From Chengkuizengella axinellae (GTDB taxonomy: Bacteria > Bacillota > Bacilli > Paenibacillales > KCTC-33759), in the NCBI RefSeq assembly GCF_030730905.1, contig NZ_JAVAMP010000014.1:1-64000 (forward strand): a DNA stretch of 64,000 nt, written 5' to 3'. This document shows, piece by piece, positions 16,292-24,375 of the stretch. Made by a program: the position numbers and the translations under genes. The notes beneath the pieces were generated by a model. The model worked only from the letters and a program-made list of their open reading frames with translations, was not told the origin of the DNA and searched no databases. Position 1 is the first letter of the stretch, and each line of letters starts with the position of its first letter.

Positions 16292-17113
16292 TTAAGAATG
16301 AATGTTGCTGTCGTGCAAGCTTATGATGATGGCTGCCGTTTCTTCAATCGCTCTTTCCGTAACATCAATAACTGGACACCCAACTCTTTTCATTAAATCA
16401 CTTGCAATATTATGTTCTTCTATTATTCGATCTAAGGTAGCATAATTTGCACCTGAAGCCATGCCTAATGCTTTTAATCTTTCTTTTCTAATTCTTAAAA
16501 TTTGCTCGGGCAGCATCGATAATCCAATAACTTTGCTTCTTGGAATCTCGAACAACTCTTTTGGTGGCTTTACTTCAGGTACTAATGGAAGATTAGCCAC
16601 TTTAATTCCTTTATGAGCAAGGAAGATACTTAACGGTGTTTTAGATGTCCTTGAGATACCAACAAGTACTAGGTCTGCTTGCAAAAGACCTCTCACATCA
16701 CGGCCATCATCAAATTTCACTGCAAATTCTATAGCTTCAACCTTTTTAAAATAATTCTCATCCATTTTATGAAGCAGTCCTGGCTCCTGTTTTGGTATAT
16801 TATTAAAAGTATCAATAAAGGCTTGCATCATAGGACCCATAATATCAACAGCTCGAACACCTAAACGAATGGCTTCTTGTTTCATCATCTCACGCAATTC
16901 TGGTTGTACTAGTGTATAAGCAACAACTGCATTTTCTGCATTTGCGTCTTCCATGACTACTTTAATTTGATCTTCGTATTGGATGTGACCCACTCTCTTA
17001 ATTTCAATTTGAGTCATATCAAACTGACGTGCTGTCGCTTTTACTACGGTTTCTGCTGTTTCCCCAATGGAATCTGAACATATATAAATCTTGTATCTCA
17101 GTTTCTCGTCCAC
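16292..17113 (-). CDS. ppsR: Pyruvate, phosphate dikinase regulatory protein
   Basis: A 273-residue DUF299 protein (YqfL in B. subtilis). Members are bifunctional: an ADP-dependent kinase that inactivates PPDK by phosphorylating a threonine beside the catalytic histidine, and a Pi-dependent phosphorylase that reactivates it. The P-loop GISRTSKTP lies at residues 152-160, and the N-terminus CSDSIGETAETVVKA fits. The start is a GTG at 17113 with GGAGG 7-8 nt upstream. It follows ccpN by 19 bp as in Bacillus. Its target gene ppdK lies just upstream on the same strand, which supports PPDK rather than PEP synthase as substrate. Confidence 0.94.
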   Translation of the reverse strand: MDEKLRYKIYICSDSIGETAETVVKATARQFDMTQIEIKRVGHIQYEDQIKVVMEDANAENAVVAYTLVQPELREMMKQEAIRLGVRAVDIMGPMMQAFIDTFNNIPKQEPGLLHKMDENYFKKVEAIEFAVKFDDGRDVRGLLQADLVLVGISRTSKTPLSIFLAHKGIKVANLPLVPEVKPPKELFEIPRSKVIGLSMLPEQILRIRKERLKALGMASGANYATLDRIIEEHNIASDLMKRVGCPVIDVTERAIEETAAIIISLHDSNIHS

Positions 17114-17132
17114 TATCTTTCCTCCAATTGAA

Positions 17133-17768
17133 TTATAATAAAGTATCTGTTAAGTCCAACAATAAACGAGTCATATTCGTTTTTGTAATTCTTCCTATAA
17201 TCTCATCCTTTTCAGAAATTACGGGCAACGTATCCACATCATGTTCAATCATTTTTTTAGCCGCTTCAACAACAGACTGCTCTGGATGAATCGTGACAAT
17301 ATTCGGTTGTCTTGTCATAACCAAATGAACGGGCATTGTAGAAGAGGCTGGATTGCCTAATGTAACTTTAAGCAAATCTTTCCGAGATAAGACACCCTTT
17401 AATGTACCTTCATCATCTGCTACAATTAAACTTCCTACATTATCCATAAAAAGAGTGACAACTGCATCATGTACGGTTGTTGTTTCTTTTACCACAATTG
17501 GAATGCTTTGAATGTCTTTGACTTTAATTTGTTCTAATTTTTTTGCAGCTTCATAATTTGGCAAGGCTGACTTTCCCGGGAAATATCCTACCTTTGGTTT
17601 AGCTTCTAAATAACCTAACATGACGAGCACAGATAAATCTGAACGTATTGTAGGTTTGCTGACCCCAATCAATTCTGCAATTTGATCTCCAGTAATAGGT
17701 ACGTTTTCTTGTACAATTTCTATGATTTTTAATTGGCGCGATGTAAGTTCGATTGTTTCCACCTCCAA
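17133..17768 (-). CDS. ccpN: CcpN, repressor of gluconeogenic genes
   Basis: An HTH domain (residues ~8-62, with ITGDQIAELIGVSKPTIRSD) is followed by two CBS domains (~82-140 and ~148-208, e.g. LIVADDEGTLKGVLSRKDL). This is the CcpN layout. In B. subtilis CcpN represses gapB, pckA and the sr1 RNA on glucose. Here it lies beside gapB, an SR1P gene, ppdK and malic enzyme. The start is unclear. The frame opens with TTG at 17768, but the ribosome site GGAGGTGG overlaps it. A GTG at 17762 aligns with the B. subtilis start but abuts the site, and the codon at ideal spacing is ATC. Confidence 0.92.
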   Translation of the reverse strand: MEVETIELTSRQLKIIEIVQENVPITGDQIAELIGVSKPTIRSDLSVLVMLGYLEAKPKVGYFPGKSALPNYEAAKKLEQIKVKDIQSIPIVVKETTTVHDAVVTLFMDNVGSLIVADDEGTLKGVLSRKDLLKVTLGNPASSTMPVHLVMTRQPNIVTIHPEQSVVEAAKKMIEHDVDTLPVISEKDEIIGRITKTNMTRLLLDLTDTLL

Positions 17769-18009
17769 TAGTGCATACGTTTCCTAAAGTAAGGCTTTCC
17801 TCATCGGAGTGGATTACTCCCTGTGAAAGATAAACTTTTAAAGGACTTACTGTTACATCCATAGTCACAGTACAAGACTGTATATAGATGTAGACATATT
17901 ATAGGGTTTCTACAGTCCGTTATCTCCCTCTTATTATAGAGAGAGATTTTCGGAATGATGAAACAACATATGATAACTTAACATTGTTACTTTAATTATT
18001 AACTAAAAG

Positions 18010-20658
18010 TTAATTTAATTCAATCGCACTTTGTGCCGCAGCAATTCTAGCGAGTGGAATTCTGAACGGAGAACAGCTAACATAATCTAATCCAATTTGT
18101 TGGCAAAAGAAAATAGATTCCTTATTCCCTCCATGCTCACCGCATACACCTGTCTTTAATTTAGGTTTGACCATTTTTCCTTGTTCAGCTGACCATTGTA
18201 TTAATCTCCCTACTCCTTTTTGATCTAATACTTCAAAAGGATTATGATCCAATATTTTTTCCTCAGTATATTGATCTAAAAACTTTCCTTCTGCATCATC
18301 TCTACTATACCCAAAAGTCATTTGTGTTAAATCATTGGTTCCATAAGAAAAGAATTCAGCATATTGGGCAATTTCATTGGCTGTTAATGCTGCTCGAGGA
18401 ACCTCAATCATCGTTCCAACCTCATAATTGCAATACTTAAGTTCTTCTCCTAATATCTCCTCAGCGACTTGATCCACTAAAGCTTTCAATCGTTTTAATT
18501 CATTCACATCACTTATGAGAGGAATCATCAATTGTGGTTTAACCTCAAGGCCTTTTTGAAGGCTGGATAAAATGGCACGAAAGATGGCTTCGATCTGCAT
18601 ATCATAAATTTCTGGATACAAAATACCTAATCTACATCCCCGTTGTCCTAACATTGGATTCATTTCATGTAAATTTCGAACCTTCACGATCAATGACTCT
18701 AATTCATTTCGATCTACATCCTTGTCAACACCTAGATCTATTCTTTGTTTTTGAAGCAGCAGCTCCTCCAGTTTTGGTAAAAATTCATGTAGAGGTGGAT
18801 CCAATAAACGTATCGTAACTGGCAAACCATTCATCTCTGAAAAGAGCTCTTCAAAATCAGATTGCTGCCATGGCATTAATCGATCCAAATGAATTTTACG
18901 CTCTTCATATGATTGAGCCATAATCATACTTTGTACAATAGGCAGTCTGCTTGGGGACATAAACATATGCTCTGTACGACATAATCCAATACCTTCAGCC
19001 CCAAACTCTCTTGCTTTTTTAGCATCCTTTCCATTATCAGCATTTGCGTAAACTTTTAAATCTCTTATATCATCCGCCCATTCTAATAGAGTAGACAATT
19101 CATCGGAAATTTCTGGGTCTTTTAATTTAATTTGACCAAGGATTACTCTACCTGTTGAACCATCTATTGAAATCCAATCCCCTTCTTGAACGGCGATTCC
19201 TTCTACTGTAAAACAATTTTCATCTTGATCAAGCTCTAATTCACTACAACCACATACACAAGGTTTTCCCATTCCTCTAGCAACTACTGCAGCATGACTA
19301 GTCATGCCTCCCCTACTAGTTAATACCCCTTGAGATGCGAGTACACCATGGATATCCTCTGGCGTTGTTTCTATTCTTACTAAAATGACTTTTTTTCCAT
19401 CCATAGACAATTCCTGCGCTGTATCAGGATCAAATACAACCTGCCCAGAAGCAGCTCCAGATGAAGCTGGAAGGCCTTTACCAATGACCTTTAATTCATT
19501 CTCATCATCAATAGAACGGTGGAAAAGCTGCTCTAATTGATTAACCTCTATTCTTTGTAATGCTTCCTCTTTCGTGATTACTCCCTCTTTTGATAAGTCT
19601 ACTGCTATTTTCACTGAGGCTTGGGCTGTTCGTTTCCCGTTACGAGTTTGCAATATATATAGTTGTTGATTTTCAATTGTAAATTCAATATCTTGCATAT
19701 CCTTATATTGCTTCTCTAGTAAATAAGAGGTTTCAAATAATTGATCATAAATGAAAGGGAATTTTTGTTTTAAATACAGAATTGGTATAGGTGTTCTTAC
19801 CCCTGCAACAACATCCTCTCCTTGCGCATTCGTTAGAAACTCACCATATAATTCATCTTCTCCATTGGATGGATTTCTAGTAAAAAGAACTCCTGTACCA
19901 CTTTGTTCACCCAAGTTTCCAAAAACCATAGATTGTATGTTTACTGCAGTTCCCTGCTCACTAGGAATACCATAAGCTTTACGATACACTTTTGCACGCT
20001 GGTTATTCCATGATTGAAATACAGCTTCTATCGCTAATCTCAATTGCTCATGTACATCCTGAGGGAACTCTCTCGAAACTTGATATCTAATCAATTGTTT
20101 AAACTCTTCAATAAGAACTAACAAATCCTCTGCTGGGATATCGCTATCATTCTCGTATTTCTTTTTACTTTTCAACTCATGAAGTTTTATTTCAAATGAA
20201 TAGGATTCGATGCCAAACACAACGTTTCCAAACATCTGAATCAGCCTGCGGTAACAATCGTAAGCAAAACGTGCATCCTGTGCATTTCTAGCAAGTCCCT
20301 TAACAGTTTGATCATTTAGTCCTAAATTTAATATCGTATCCATCATTCCCGGCATAGAAGTTACTGATCCAGAACGAACAGATACTAATAAAGGATTATC
20401 AGCGTTTCCAAAGGTCTGATTTTTAACCTTCTCTAATTCTGTTAAAGCTGCAGTTACTTCATCTATCAAACCCTCAGGTAATCTTCCATTGCATTTGTAA
20501 TATTCTCTGCAAACATCCGTTGTTATTGTAAAACCTGGAGGAGTTGGCAATCCTATGTTCGTCATCTCTGCAAGGTTTGCACCCTTTCCTCCAAGTAAAG
20601 AAGTCATATTCGCATTTCCCTCATGAAAATGGAAAATTCGTTTAACTGTCACTGTCAT
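18010..20658 (-). CDS. ppdK: Pyruvate, phosphate dikinase
   Basis: An 882-residue PPDK, which converts pyruvate, ATP and Pi to PEP, AMP and PPi. Domains in order: N-terminal ATP-grasp (GGKGANLAEMTNIGLPTPPG near residue 23, VSVRSG and MPGMMDTILNLGLN), the phosphohistidine domain (LTSRGGMTSHAAVVARGMG, the His next to the regulatory Thr/Ser), and a C-terminal PEP/pyruvate TIM barrel (GLCRTEHMF, VGTMIEVPRAA, FSYGTNDLTQMTFG, GVCGEHGG). The ATG at 20658 follows GGAGGTAC, which lies inside the SR1P gene, and the two frames overlap by 17 bp. It belongs to the gapB-SR1P-ppdK transcription unit; its regulatory protein is encoded downstream. Confidence 0.97.
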   Translation of the reverse strand: MTVTVKRIFHFHEGNANMTSLLGGKGANLAEMTNIGLPTPPGFTITTDVCREYYKCNGRLPEGLIDEVTAALTELEKVKNQTFGNADNPLLVSVRSGSVTSMPGMMDTILNLGLNDQTVKGLARNAQDARFAYDCYRRLIQMFGNVVFGIESYSFEIKLHELKSKKKYENDSDIPAEDLLVLIEEFKQLIRYQVSREFPQDVHEQLRLAIEAVFQSWNNQRAKVYRKAYGIPSEQGTAVNIQSMVFGNLGEQSGTGVLFTRNPSNGEDELYGEFLTNAQGEDVVAGVRTPIPILYLKQKFPFIYDQLFETSYLLEKQYKDMQDIEFTIENQQLYILQTRNGKRTAQASVKIAVDLSKEGVITKEEALQRIEVNQLEQLFHRSIDDENELKVIGKGLPASSGAASGQVVFDPDTAQELSMDGKKVILVRIETTPEDIHGVLASQGVLTSRGGMTSHAAVVARGMGKPCVCGCSELELDQDENCFTVEGIAVQEGDWISIDGSTGRVILGQIKLKDPEISDELSTLLEWADDIRDLKVYANADNGKDAKKAREFGAEGIGLCRTEHMFMSPSRLPIVQSMIMAQSYEERKIHLDRLMPWQQSDFEELFSEMNGLPVTIRLLDPPLHEFLPKLEELLLQKQRIDLGVDKDVDRNELESLIVKVRNLHEMNPMLGQRGCRLGILYPEIYDMQIEAIFRAILSSLQKGLEVKPQLMIPLISDVNELKRLKALVDQVAEEILGEELKYCNYEVGTMIEVPRAALTANEIAQYAEFFSYGTNDLTQMTFGYSRDDAEGKFLDQYTEEKILDHNPFEVLDQKGVGRLIQWSAEQGKMVKPKLKTGVCGEHGGNKESIFFCQQIGLDYVSCSPFRIPLARIAAAQSAIELN

Positions 20659-20794
20659 TAAAAAGTACCTCCGAATTTAAATCCTTGCATTGATCGTTTT
20701 GACAAGAGCTATAAAAAGTGACGACATTCTCTGTATCAACCGTATCAATCACATTCCCACAGTGCTTACAAACAATTGTACCTAAATCATTCAT
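20642..20794 (-). CDS. sr1P: SR1P-family GapA-binding peptide
   Basis: A 50-residue frame between gapB and ppdK encodes MNDLGTIVCKHCGNVIDTVD, then TENVVTFYSSC and a second cysteine pair (CQNDQC). GTIVCxxC, the ExVxxxY stretch and the paired cysteines are hallmarks of SR1P. That ~40-residue zinc-ribbon-like peptide is encoded in B. subtilis on the dual-function RNA SR1, where it binds GapA and aids RNase J1. The ATG at 20794 overlaps the gapB stop as ATGA, and the end overlaps ppdK by 17 bp, so it is translationally coupled on both sides. The C-terminal ~12 acidic residues are longer than I recall for B. subtilis. It was found by reading the gap; it is too short for usual length cut-offs. Confidence 0.85.
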   Translation of the reverse strand: MNDLGTIVCKHCGNVIDTVDTENVVTFYSSCQNDQCKDLNSEVLFNDSDS

Positions 20795-21843
20795 ATGACC
20801 GTTTTGTCCCATAACTCACACTCTCCTTGTTTTTGTTTATTCACAACCAAATGAGCTAAATCAACAACTCGACAGGAATATCCCCATTCATTGTCATACC
20901 AAGCCAACACTTTGATTTGACGGTCTGTTACTGCGAGCGATAATCCATCGATCACAGCAGATTTCTCATTTCCAACAAAATCGCTAGAAATTAAAGGTTC
21001 CTTTATATAATCCATATATGGGGATAAATGACCTCTAGATGCTCCTTCAAACACTTTCTCTACTTTTCCCAAAGTAACCTCATCATGCACTTGTAATGTC
21101 ATATCAATTAATGAGACATCTGGAGTAGGAACTCGAACAGACAAACCATGGACAATCGGTGCTAAATGTGGAATCACATTTTTCAAAGCTTTTCCCACGC
21201 CTGTTGTTGTTGGAATTATAGATTGTGTACAAGCTCGTGCTCTTCTTAAATCATGATGAGGATTATCTAAATGCTTTTGATCATTTGTATAAGAATGAAC
21301 GGAGGTTACCCATCCATTTTCTATAGAAAACGCTTTGTCTAAAACATCTAGAATGGGAGCCACGCAATTTGTAGTGCATGACGCTGATGATAAAAGTTTA
21401 TGACGACTTGGATCAAGGTCTCTATCGTTTACTCCCATCACTACGGTTAAATCCATATCTTTTGCAGGTGCCGTATTTATCACGCTCTCAGCTCCTGCTA
21501 GCAAATGTTTTTGAGCACTTTCTCTGTTATTAAATTGTCCTGTAGAATCAATGACTACTTTAACACCAAGCTTCTCCCAAGGTATATTTTCAGGATACAT
21601 TTCATAGGTTACCTTTACTCTGAAACCATTGATGATAAGATCACCATCTTGAATCTCCACAGTTCCTTTAAATTTTCCATGAACAGTGTCGTATTTAATT
21701 AAGTGACTTACAGTTTCAATCGAATATTTACTATTGATGGCAACAACCCTTGTTTCATTTAGATTGTAATTAGAATCAAAAGCCTTTCGTAGAACAAGTC
21801 TACCAATTCTCCCCATCCCATTAATACCTATCATGTTATTCAT
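20791..21843 (-). CDS. gapB: Glyceraldehyde-3-phosphate dehydrogenase, GapB type
   Basis: A 350-residue GAPDH with the nucleotide loop GINGMGRIGR, the catalytic SASCTTN cysteine and the usual HSYTNDQ, RRARA and WYDNEWGYS segments. After the second strand it reads INSKYSIETVSHLIKYDTVHGKF. This matches GapB (INxxYxxETLxHLIKYDTxHG) and not glycolytic GapA, which has an aspartate there, so it should prefer NADP and run in the gluconeogenic direction. AGGGG abuts the first ATG (21843); the next in-frame ATG (21834) has better spacing. It heads gapB-SR1P-ppdK behind a candidate CcpN-controlled promoter. Confidence 0.95.
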   Translation of the reverse strand: MNNMIGINGMGRIGRLVLRKAFDSNYNLNETRVVAINSKYSIETVSHLIKYDTVHGKFKGTVEIQDGDLIINGFRVKVTYEMYPENIPWEKLGVKVVIDSTGQFNNRESAQKHLLAGAESVINTAPAKDMDLTVVMGVNDRDLDPSRHKLLSSASCTTNCVAPILDVLDKAFSIENGWVTSVHSYTNDQKHLDNPHHDLRRARACTQSIIPTTTGVGKALKNVIPHLAPIVHGLSVRVPTPDVSLIDMTLQVHDEVTLGKVEKVFEGASRGHLSPYMDYIKEPLISSDFVGNEKSAVIDGLSLAVTDRQIKVLAWYDNEWGYSCRVVDLAHLVVNKQKQGECELWDKTVI

Positions 21844-21877
21844 CCCCTAATCCTAATAATACGTCTTATTTATATAT

Positions 21878-21944
21878 AATGTATCATATATAAAAATAAT
21901 GCACAATATATAAATTAAAAATAATAAATAATGTGTCATAATCA
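21878..21944 (-). promoter_or_regulatory. gapB promoter with paired CcpN-operator-like elements
   Basis: On the plus strand AATGTATCATATATA (21878-21892) and AATGCACAATATATA (21898-21912) form a direct repeat with 20-bp pitch; a third variant, AATGTGTCATAATCA, lies at 21930-21944. The first pair recurs at the same pitch before the malic enzyme gene. The core TGTATCATATA fits the CcpN consensus TRTGHYATAYW, as I recall it, with one mismatch. On the minus strand the same bases give a promoter TTGTGC-17-TACATT, so the elements overlap -35 and -10. In part the similarity could reflect the promoter itself. Confidence 0.6.
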
Positions 21945-21962
21945 TGAAAAAATGGTATAGAA

Positions 21963-22019
21963 CAACCCACAAAAGTTAAGATAAGCTTCGTTAGCAAAAT
22001 CCTATTACTTTTGCGGGGC
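21963..22019. repeat. Dispersed hairpin repeat, copy C
   Basis: CCCACAAAAGT at the left and ACTTTTGCGGGG at the right are inverted repeats around a ~33-nt loop containing AAGCTT and AATCCTATT. Most similar to copy B at 14761-14819. It lies between the malic enzyme terminator and the gapB promoter. Confidence 0.65.
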
Positions 22020-22056
22020 CCTGAGCCAATTTAAGAATGAAAAATGATCTTGTCCT

Positions 22057-22088
22057 TTAAAAAAACTCGGAAAATGAATTTCCGAGTT
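22057..22088 (-). terminator. Intrinsic terminator of the malic enzyme gene
   Basis: On the minus strand AACTCGGAAA and TTTCCGAGTT form a perfect 10-bp stem with a 5-nt loop, followed by seven T, 8 bp after the stop codon. Confidence 0.85.
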
Positions 22089-22095
22089 GCAAATA

Positions 22096-23295
22096 TTAAA
22101 TAAGTGCTGGTTTACCTGTTTTCAAAGAAACCCCTGAATCCACAGCTGCTTTGGACACAGCAGCAGCTACTGCAGGAGCAACACGTTCATCAAATGGTGC
22201 TGGAATAATATAATTTTCTGTTAATTCTTGCTCAGATATGAGTGAAGCAATCGCAAATACAGCTGCTTCTTTCATTTTTTCATTGATATCTAATGCACGT
22301 ACATCTAATGCTCCACGGAATATACCAGGAAATGCCAATACATTGTTGATTTGGTTTGGAAGATCCGATCGACCAGTTCCAACTACTCTAGCTCCGGCTT
22401 CAATTGCTTCGTCAACCATAATCTCTGGATTTGGATTGGCCATTGCAAAAATAATGGCATCTCTATTCATGGATCTAACCATTTCTTTCGTAACAACATT
22501 AGCAACTGAAACACCAATAAATACATCAGCATTTTTCAAAACATCTGCTAAAGTTCCTTTTTCATGGTTAGGGTTTGTGTATGCTGCAACTTCATTTTTT
22601 ATAGCATTCATTCCGTATTCTCTGCCGTCATAAATGACACCCTTAGAATCACATAATATAATTTCATTCACACCAAATCGACTTAATAAATTCACGATGG
22701 CAATTCCTGCTGATCCTGCTCCGTTTATTACAACTTTAATAGAACCCATAGACTTTTTCACAAGTTTTAAAGCGTTCACCAATCCAGCAGCAGTAACGAT
22801 AGCTGTACCATGCTGATCATCATGAAATACAGGAATATTCAATTCAGCCTTTAATCTTTTTTCAATTTCAAAACATGCGGGTGCAGCGATATCTTCCAAA
22901 TTAACCCCACCGAAAGTTGGTTCAAGCATTTTTACAGTTTCAACAAACTGATCAATGTTTGTTGTGTCTAAGCAGATCGGAAAAGCATCCACACCCGCAA
23001 AACTTTTAAACAAAACGGCTTTACCCTCGATGACAGGAAGTGATGCCTTTGCACCGATATTTCCAAGACCTAATACTGCTGTTCCGTTAGAAATAACAGC
23101 CACGCTATTCCCTTTTATTGTGTAGTCATATACAGCTGCTTCATCTTTATGAATCTCTTTACAGGGCTCTGCTACACCTGGAGAATAAGCAAGAGATAAG
23201 TCCTTAACCGTTTTAACCCCTACCTTTGTATTTACTTCTAATTTGCCTTTATTCACTCGATGCATTTCAAGCGCTTCTTCACGTAATGATATCAC
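22096..23295 (-). CDS. NAD(P)-dependent malic enzyme (YtsJ-like)
   Basis: A ~399-residue short-type malic enzyme that decarboxylates malate to pyruvate. Motifs: [11 protein letters not shown], the metal site in [11 protein letters not shown] with the preceding [13 protein letters not shown], the nucleotide loop [13 protein letters not shown], and MANPNPEI. The length and start ([13 protein letters not shown]) match YtsJ. I take the GTG at 23295 because AGAGGG lies 8 nt before it and family members begin there; a GTG at 23304 is in frame. Beside gapB and ppdK it would supply pyruvate for PPDK, giving a malate-to-PEP route without PEP carboxykinase. Cofactor preference cannot be read with certainty. 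Confidence 0.93.
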   Translation of the reverse strand: MISLREEALEMHRVNKGKLEVNTKVGVKTVKDLSLAYSPGVAEPCKEIHKDEAAVYDYTIKGNSVAVISNGTAVLGLGNIGAKASLPVIEGKAVLFKSFAGVDAFPICLDTTNIDQFVETVKMLEPTFGGVNLEDIAAPACFEIEKRLKAELNIPVFHDDQHGTAIVTAAGLVNALKLVKKSMGSIKVVINGAGSAGIAIVNLLSRFGVNEIILCDSKGVIYDGREYGMNAIKNEVAAYTNPNHEKGTLADVLKNADVFIGVSVANVVTKEMVRSMNRDAIIFAMANPNPEIMVDEAIEAGARVVGTGRSDLPNQINNVLAFPGIFRGALDVRALDINEKMKEAAVFAIASLISEQELTENYIIPAPFDERVAPAVAAAVSKAAVDSGVSLKTGKPALI

Positions 23296-23337
23296 TTTCC
23301 TCACCCTCTTACTTTAATGTGTTAATGTGTTTTAAAT

Positions 23338-23437
23338 AATGTATCATATATATTATTAATGTACAATATATAAATTTAATCATTTTTATTATTACGTATT
23401 TTATTACATATATTTTAATAATAATGTACAAAAATAA
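23338..23437 (-). promoter_or_regulatory. Malic enzyme promoter with paired CcpN-operator-like elements
   Basis: AATGTATCATATATA (23338-23352) and AATGTACAATATATA (23358-23372) repeat at 20-bp pitch. They match the gapB pair in sequence, pitch and distance from the start codon (34-44 bp, depending on the starts used). A weaker copy AATGTACAAAAATAA lies at 23423. On the minus strand they overlay TTGTAC-17-TACATT. CcpN is the likely binder because its gene is in the same block. Confidence 0.6.
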
Positions 23438-23691
23438 ACATTTCATCATATATTTATACAAGGAAATGAAAATGGGCTTATATTATAAAGTTGAATCTGA
23501 AAATAAGGTAGGAAGGTTTGGGATATCATCCAAAGGAGAAATGGGATAAAAGCACATAAAAATACCCACTAACGTGGGGACAGTGAGCATACCAGCAGAG
23601 AACTCATAAAGATATATTTCATTTTCTTAAAATCTACATCTTAATAAATATGAATTGAGGGAAGGTAAAATTTCATAAATATAATATCCAT
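23438..23691. other. Intergenic region right of the malic enzyme promoter
   Basis: A short hairpin CCCACTAACGTGGGG lies near 23573. It begins ATACCCAC like the dispersed repeats but shares nothing further. No gene seen. Confidence 0.35.
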
Positions 23692-23895
23692 TTATTGTTC
23701 GAATTCTACTACTCTTGCAGCATCTTGTCCACAATTTTTGCATTTACCTCTTAATACGATGCCTGTTGAATGCTCTTGAATTACATATTGAACAATCGTT
23801 ATTTCATCGACACAATTAGCGCACCAAACATTGTTAACGATCATTTTTCTATACTCTTTTTCGATAGATAACCACATTTGATTCGGTGAATTCAA
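23692..23895 (-). CDS. Small zinc-ribbon-like protein
   Basis: About 67 residues with two CxxC knuckles (CANC and CKNC) spaced about 25 residues apart and ending ARVVEFEQ. This suggests a metal-binding ribbon. No family name recognised. I start it at the TTG at 23895 because AAAAGGAG lies about 10 nt upstream. The open frame extends to 23979, but the earlier starts (TTG 23979, ATG 23952) have no ribosome site. It is divergent from the DUF1128 gene. Confidence 0.6.
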   Translation of the reverse strand: MNSPNQMWLSIEKEYRKMIVNNVWCANCVDEITIVQYVIQEHSTGIVLRGKCKNCGQDAARVVEFEQ

Positions 23896-24034
23896 ATCTA
23901 TACAGCTCCTTTTATTTAATTGGCCTACTAAGACCGCATTTGTCTCTATCATACCACTACTTTGATTTTCGTGATACAATTATATGTGATTTATATTGAC
24001 TGAACCTGAAATAATGAAAGGAATGAAGAACCAC

Positions 24035-24256
24035 ATGGATTTGTCTCAAAAATCGACTGAAAATATCCACTTTATGGTTGAAGAAATAATAAAAAAATTA
24101 AAAATGGCAACAGCTGCTGCCATGAACCCAGAGCATTTCAGCATTGAACGTTACGAGGATATTAAAGACATTTATGAATTAGTAAGCAGCAAAAGCAATT
24201 ACAGTATTTCAGAAATGGAAGCGATCGTAAAGGAACTTGGAGATTTGCGTAAATAA
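24035..24256 (+). CDS. DUF1128 (YfkK-like) protein
   Basis: A ~73-residue protein: MDLSQKSTENIHFMVEEIIK, AAAMNPEHFSIERYEDI and a C-terminal SEMEAIVKELGDLRK. This matches DUF1128, represented by YfkK in B. subtilis, a small conserved Bacillales protein of unknown function. The start at 24035 follows family length. In-frame ATGs lie upstream at 23996-24023, and an AAAGGA overlaps them. A good terminator follows. Confidence 0.82.
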   Translation: MDLSQKSTENIHFMVEEIIKKLKMATAAAMNPEHFSIERYEDIKDIYELVSSKSNYSISEMEAIVKELGDLRK

Positions 24257-24324
24257 CAAAAGCATCTATTAGTCACCTTTCGGAGATGTTATCTAACCCT
24301 TCTTTAGATGTTATTAAATAAACA

Positions 24325-24369
24325 AACCCTTAAAAGATTTATGAAATCATATTTTAAGGGGTTGTTTTT
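24325..24369 (+). terminator. Intrinsic terminator after the DUF1128 gene
   Basis: AACCCTTAAAA (24325-24335) pairs with TTTTAAGGGGTT (24352-24363), followed by GTTTTT. It lies between convergent genes and may act both ways. Confidence 0.75.
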
Positions 24370-24375
24370 CACTTC

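Noticed and set aside
17599-17868. 89-codon minus-strand frame overlapping ccpN with an AGGA-ATG start
   Set aside because: It is out of frame with ccpN, and its product has no family likeness while the ccpN frame is clear.
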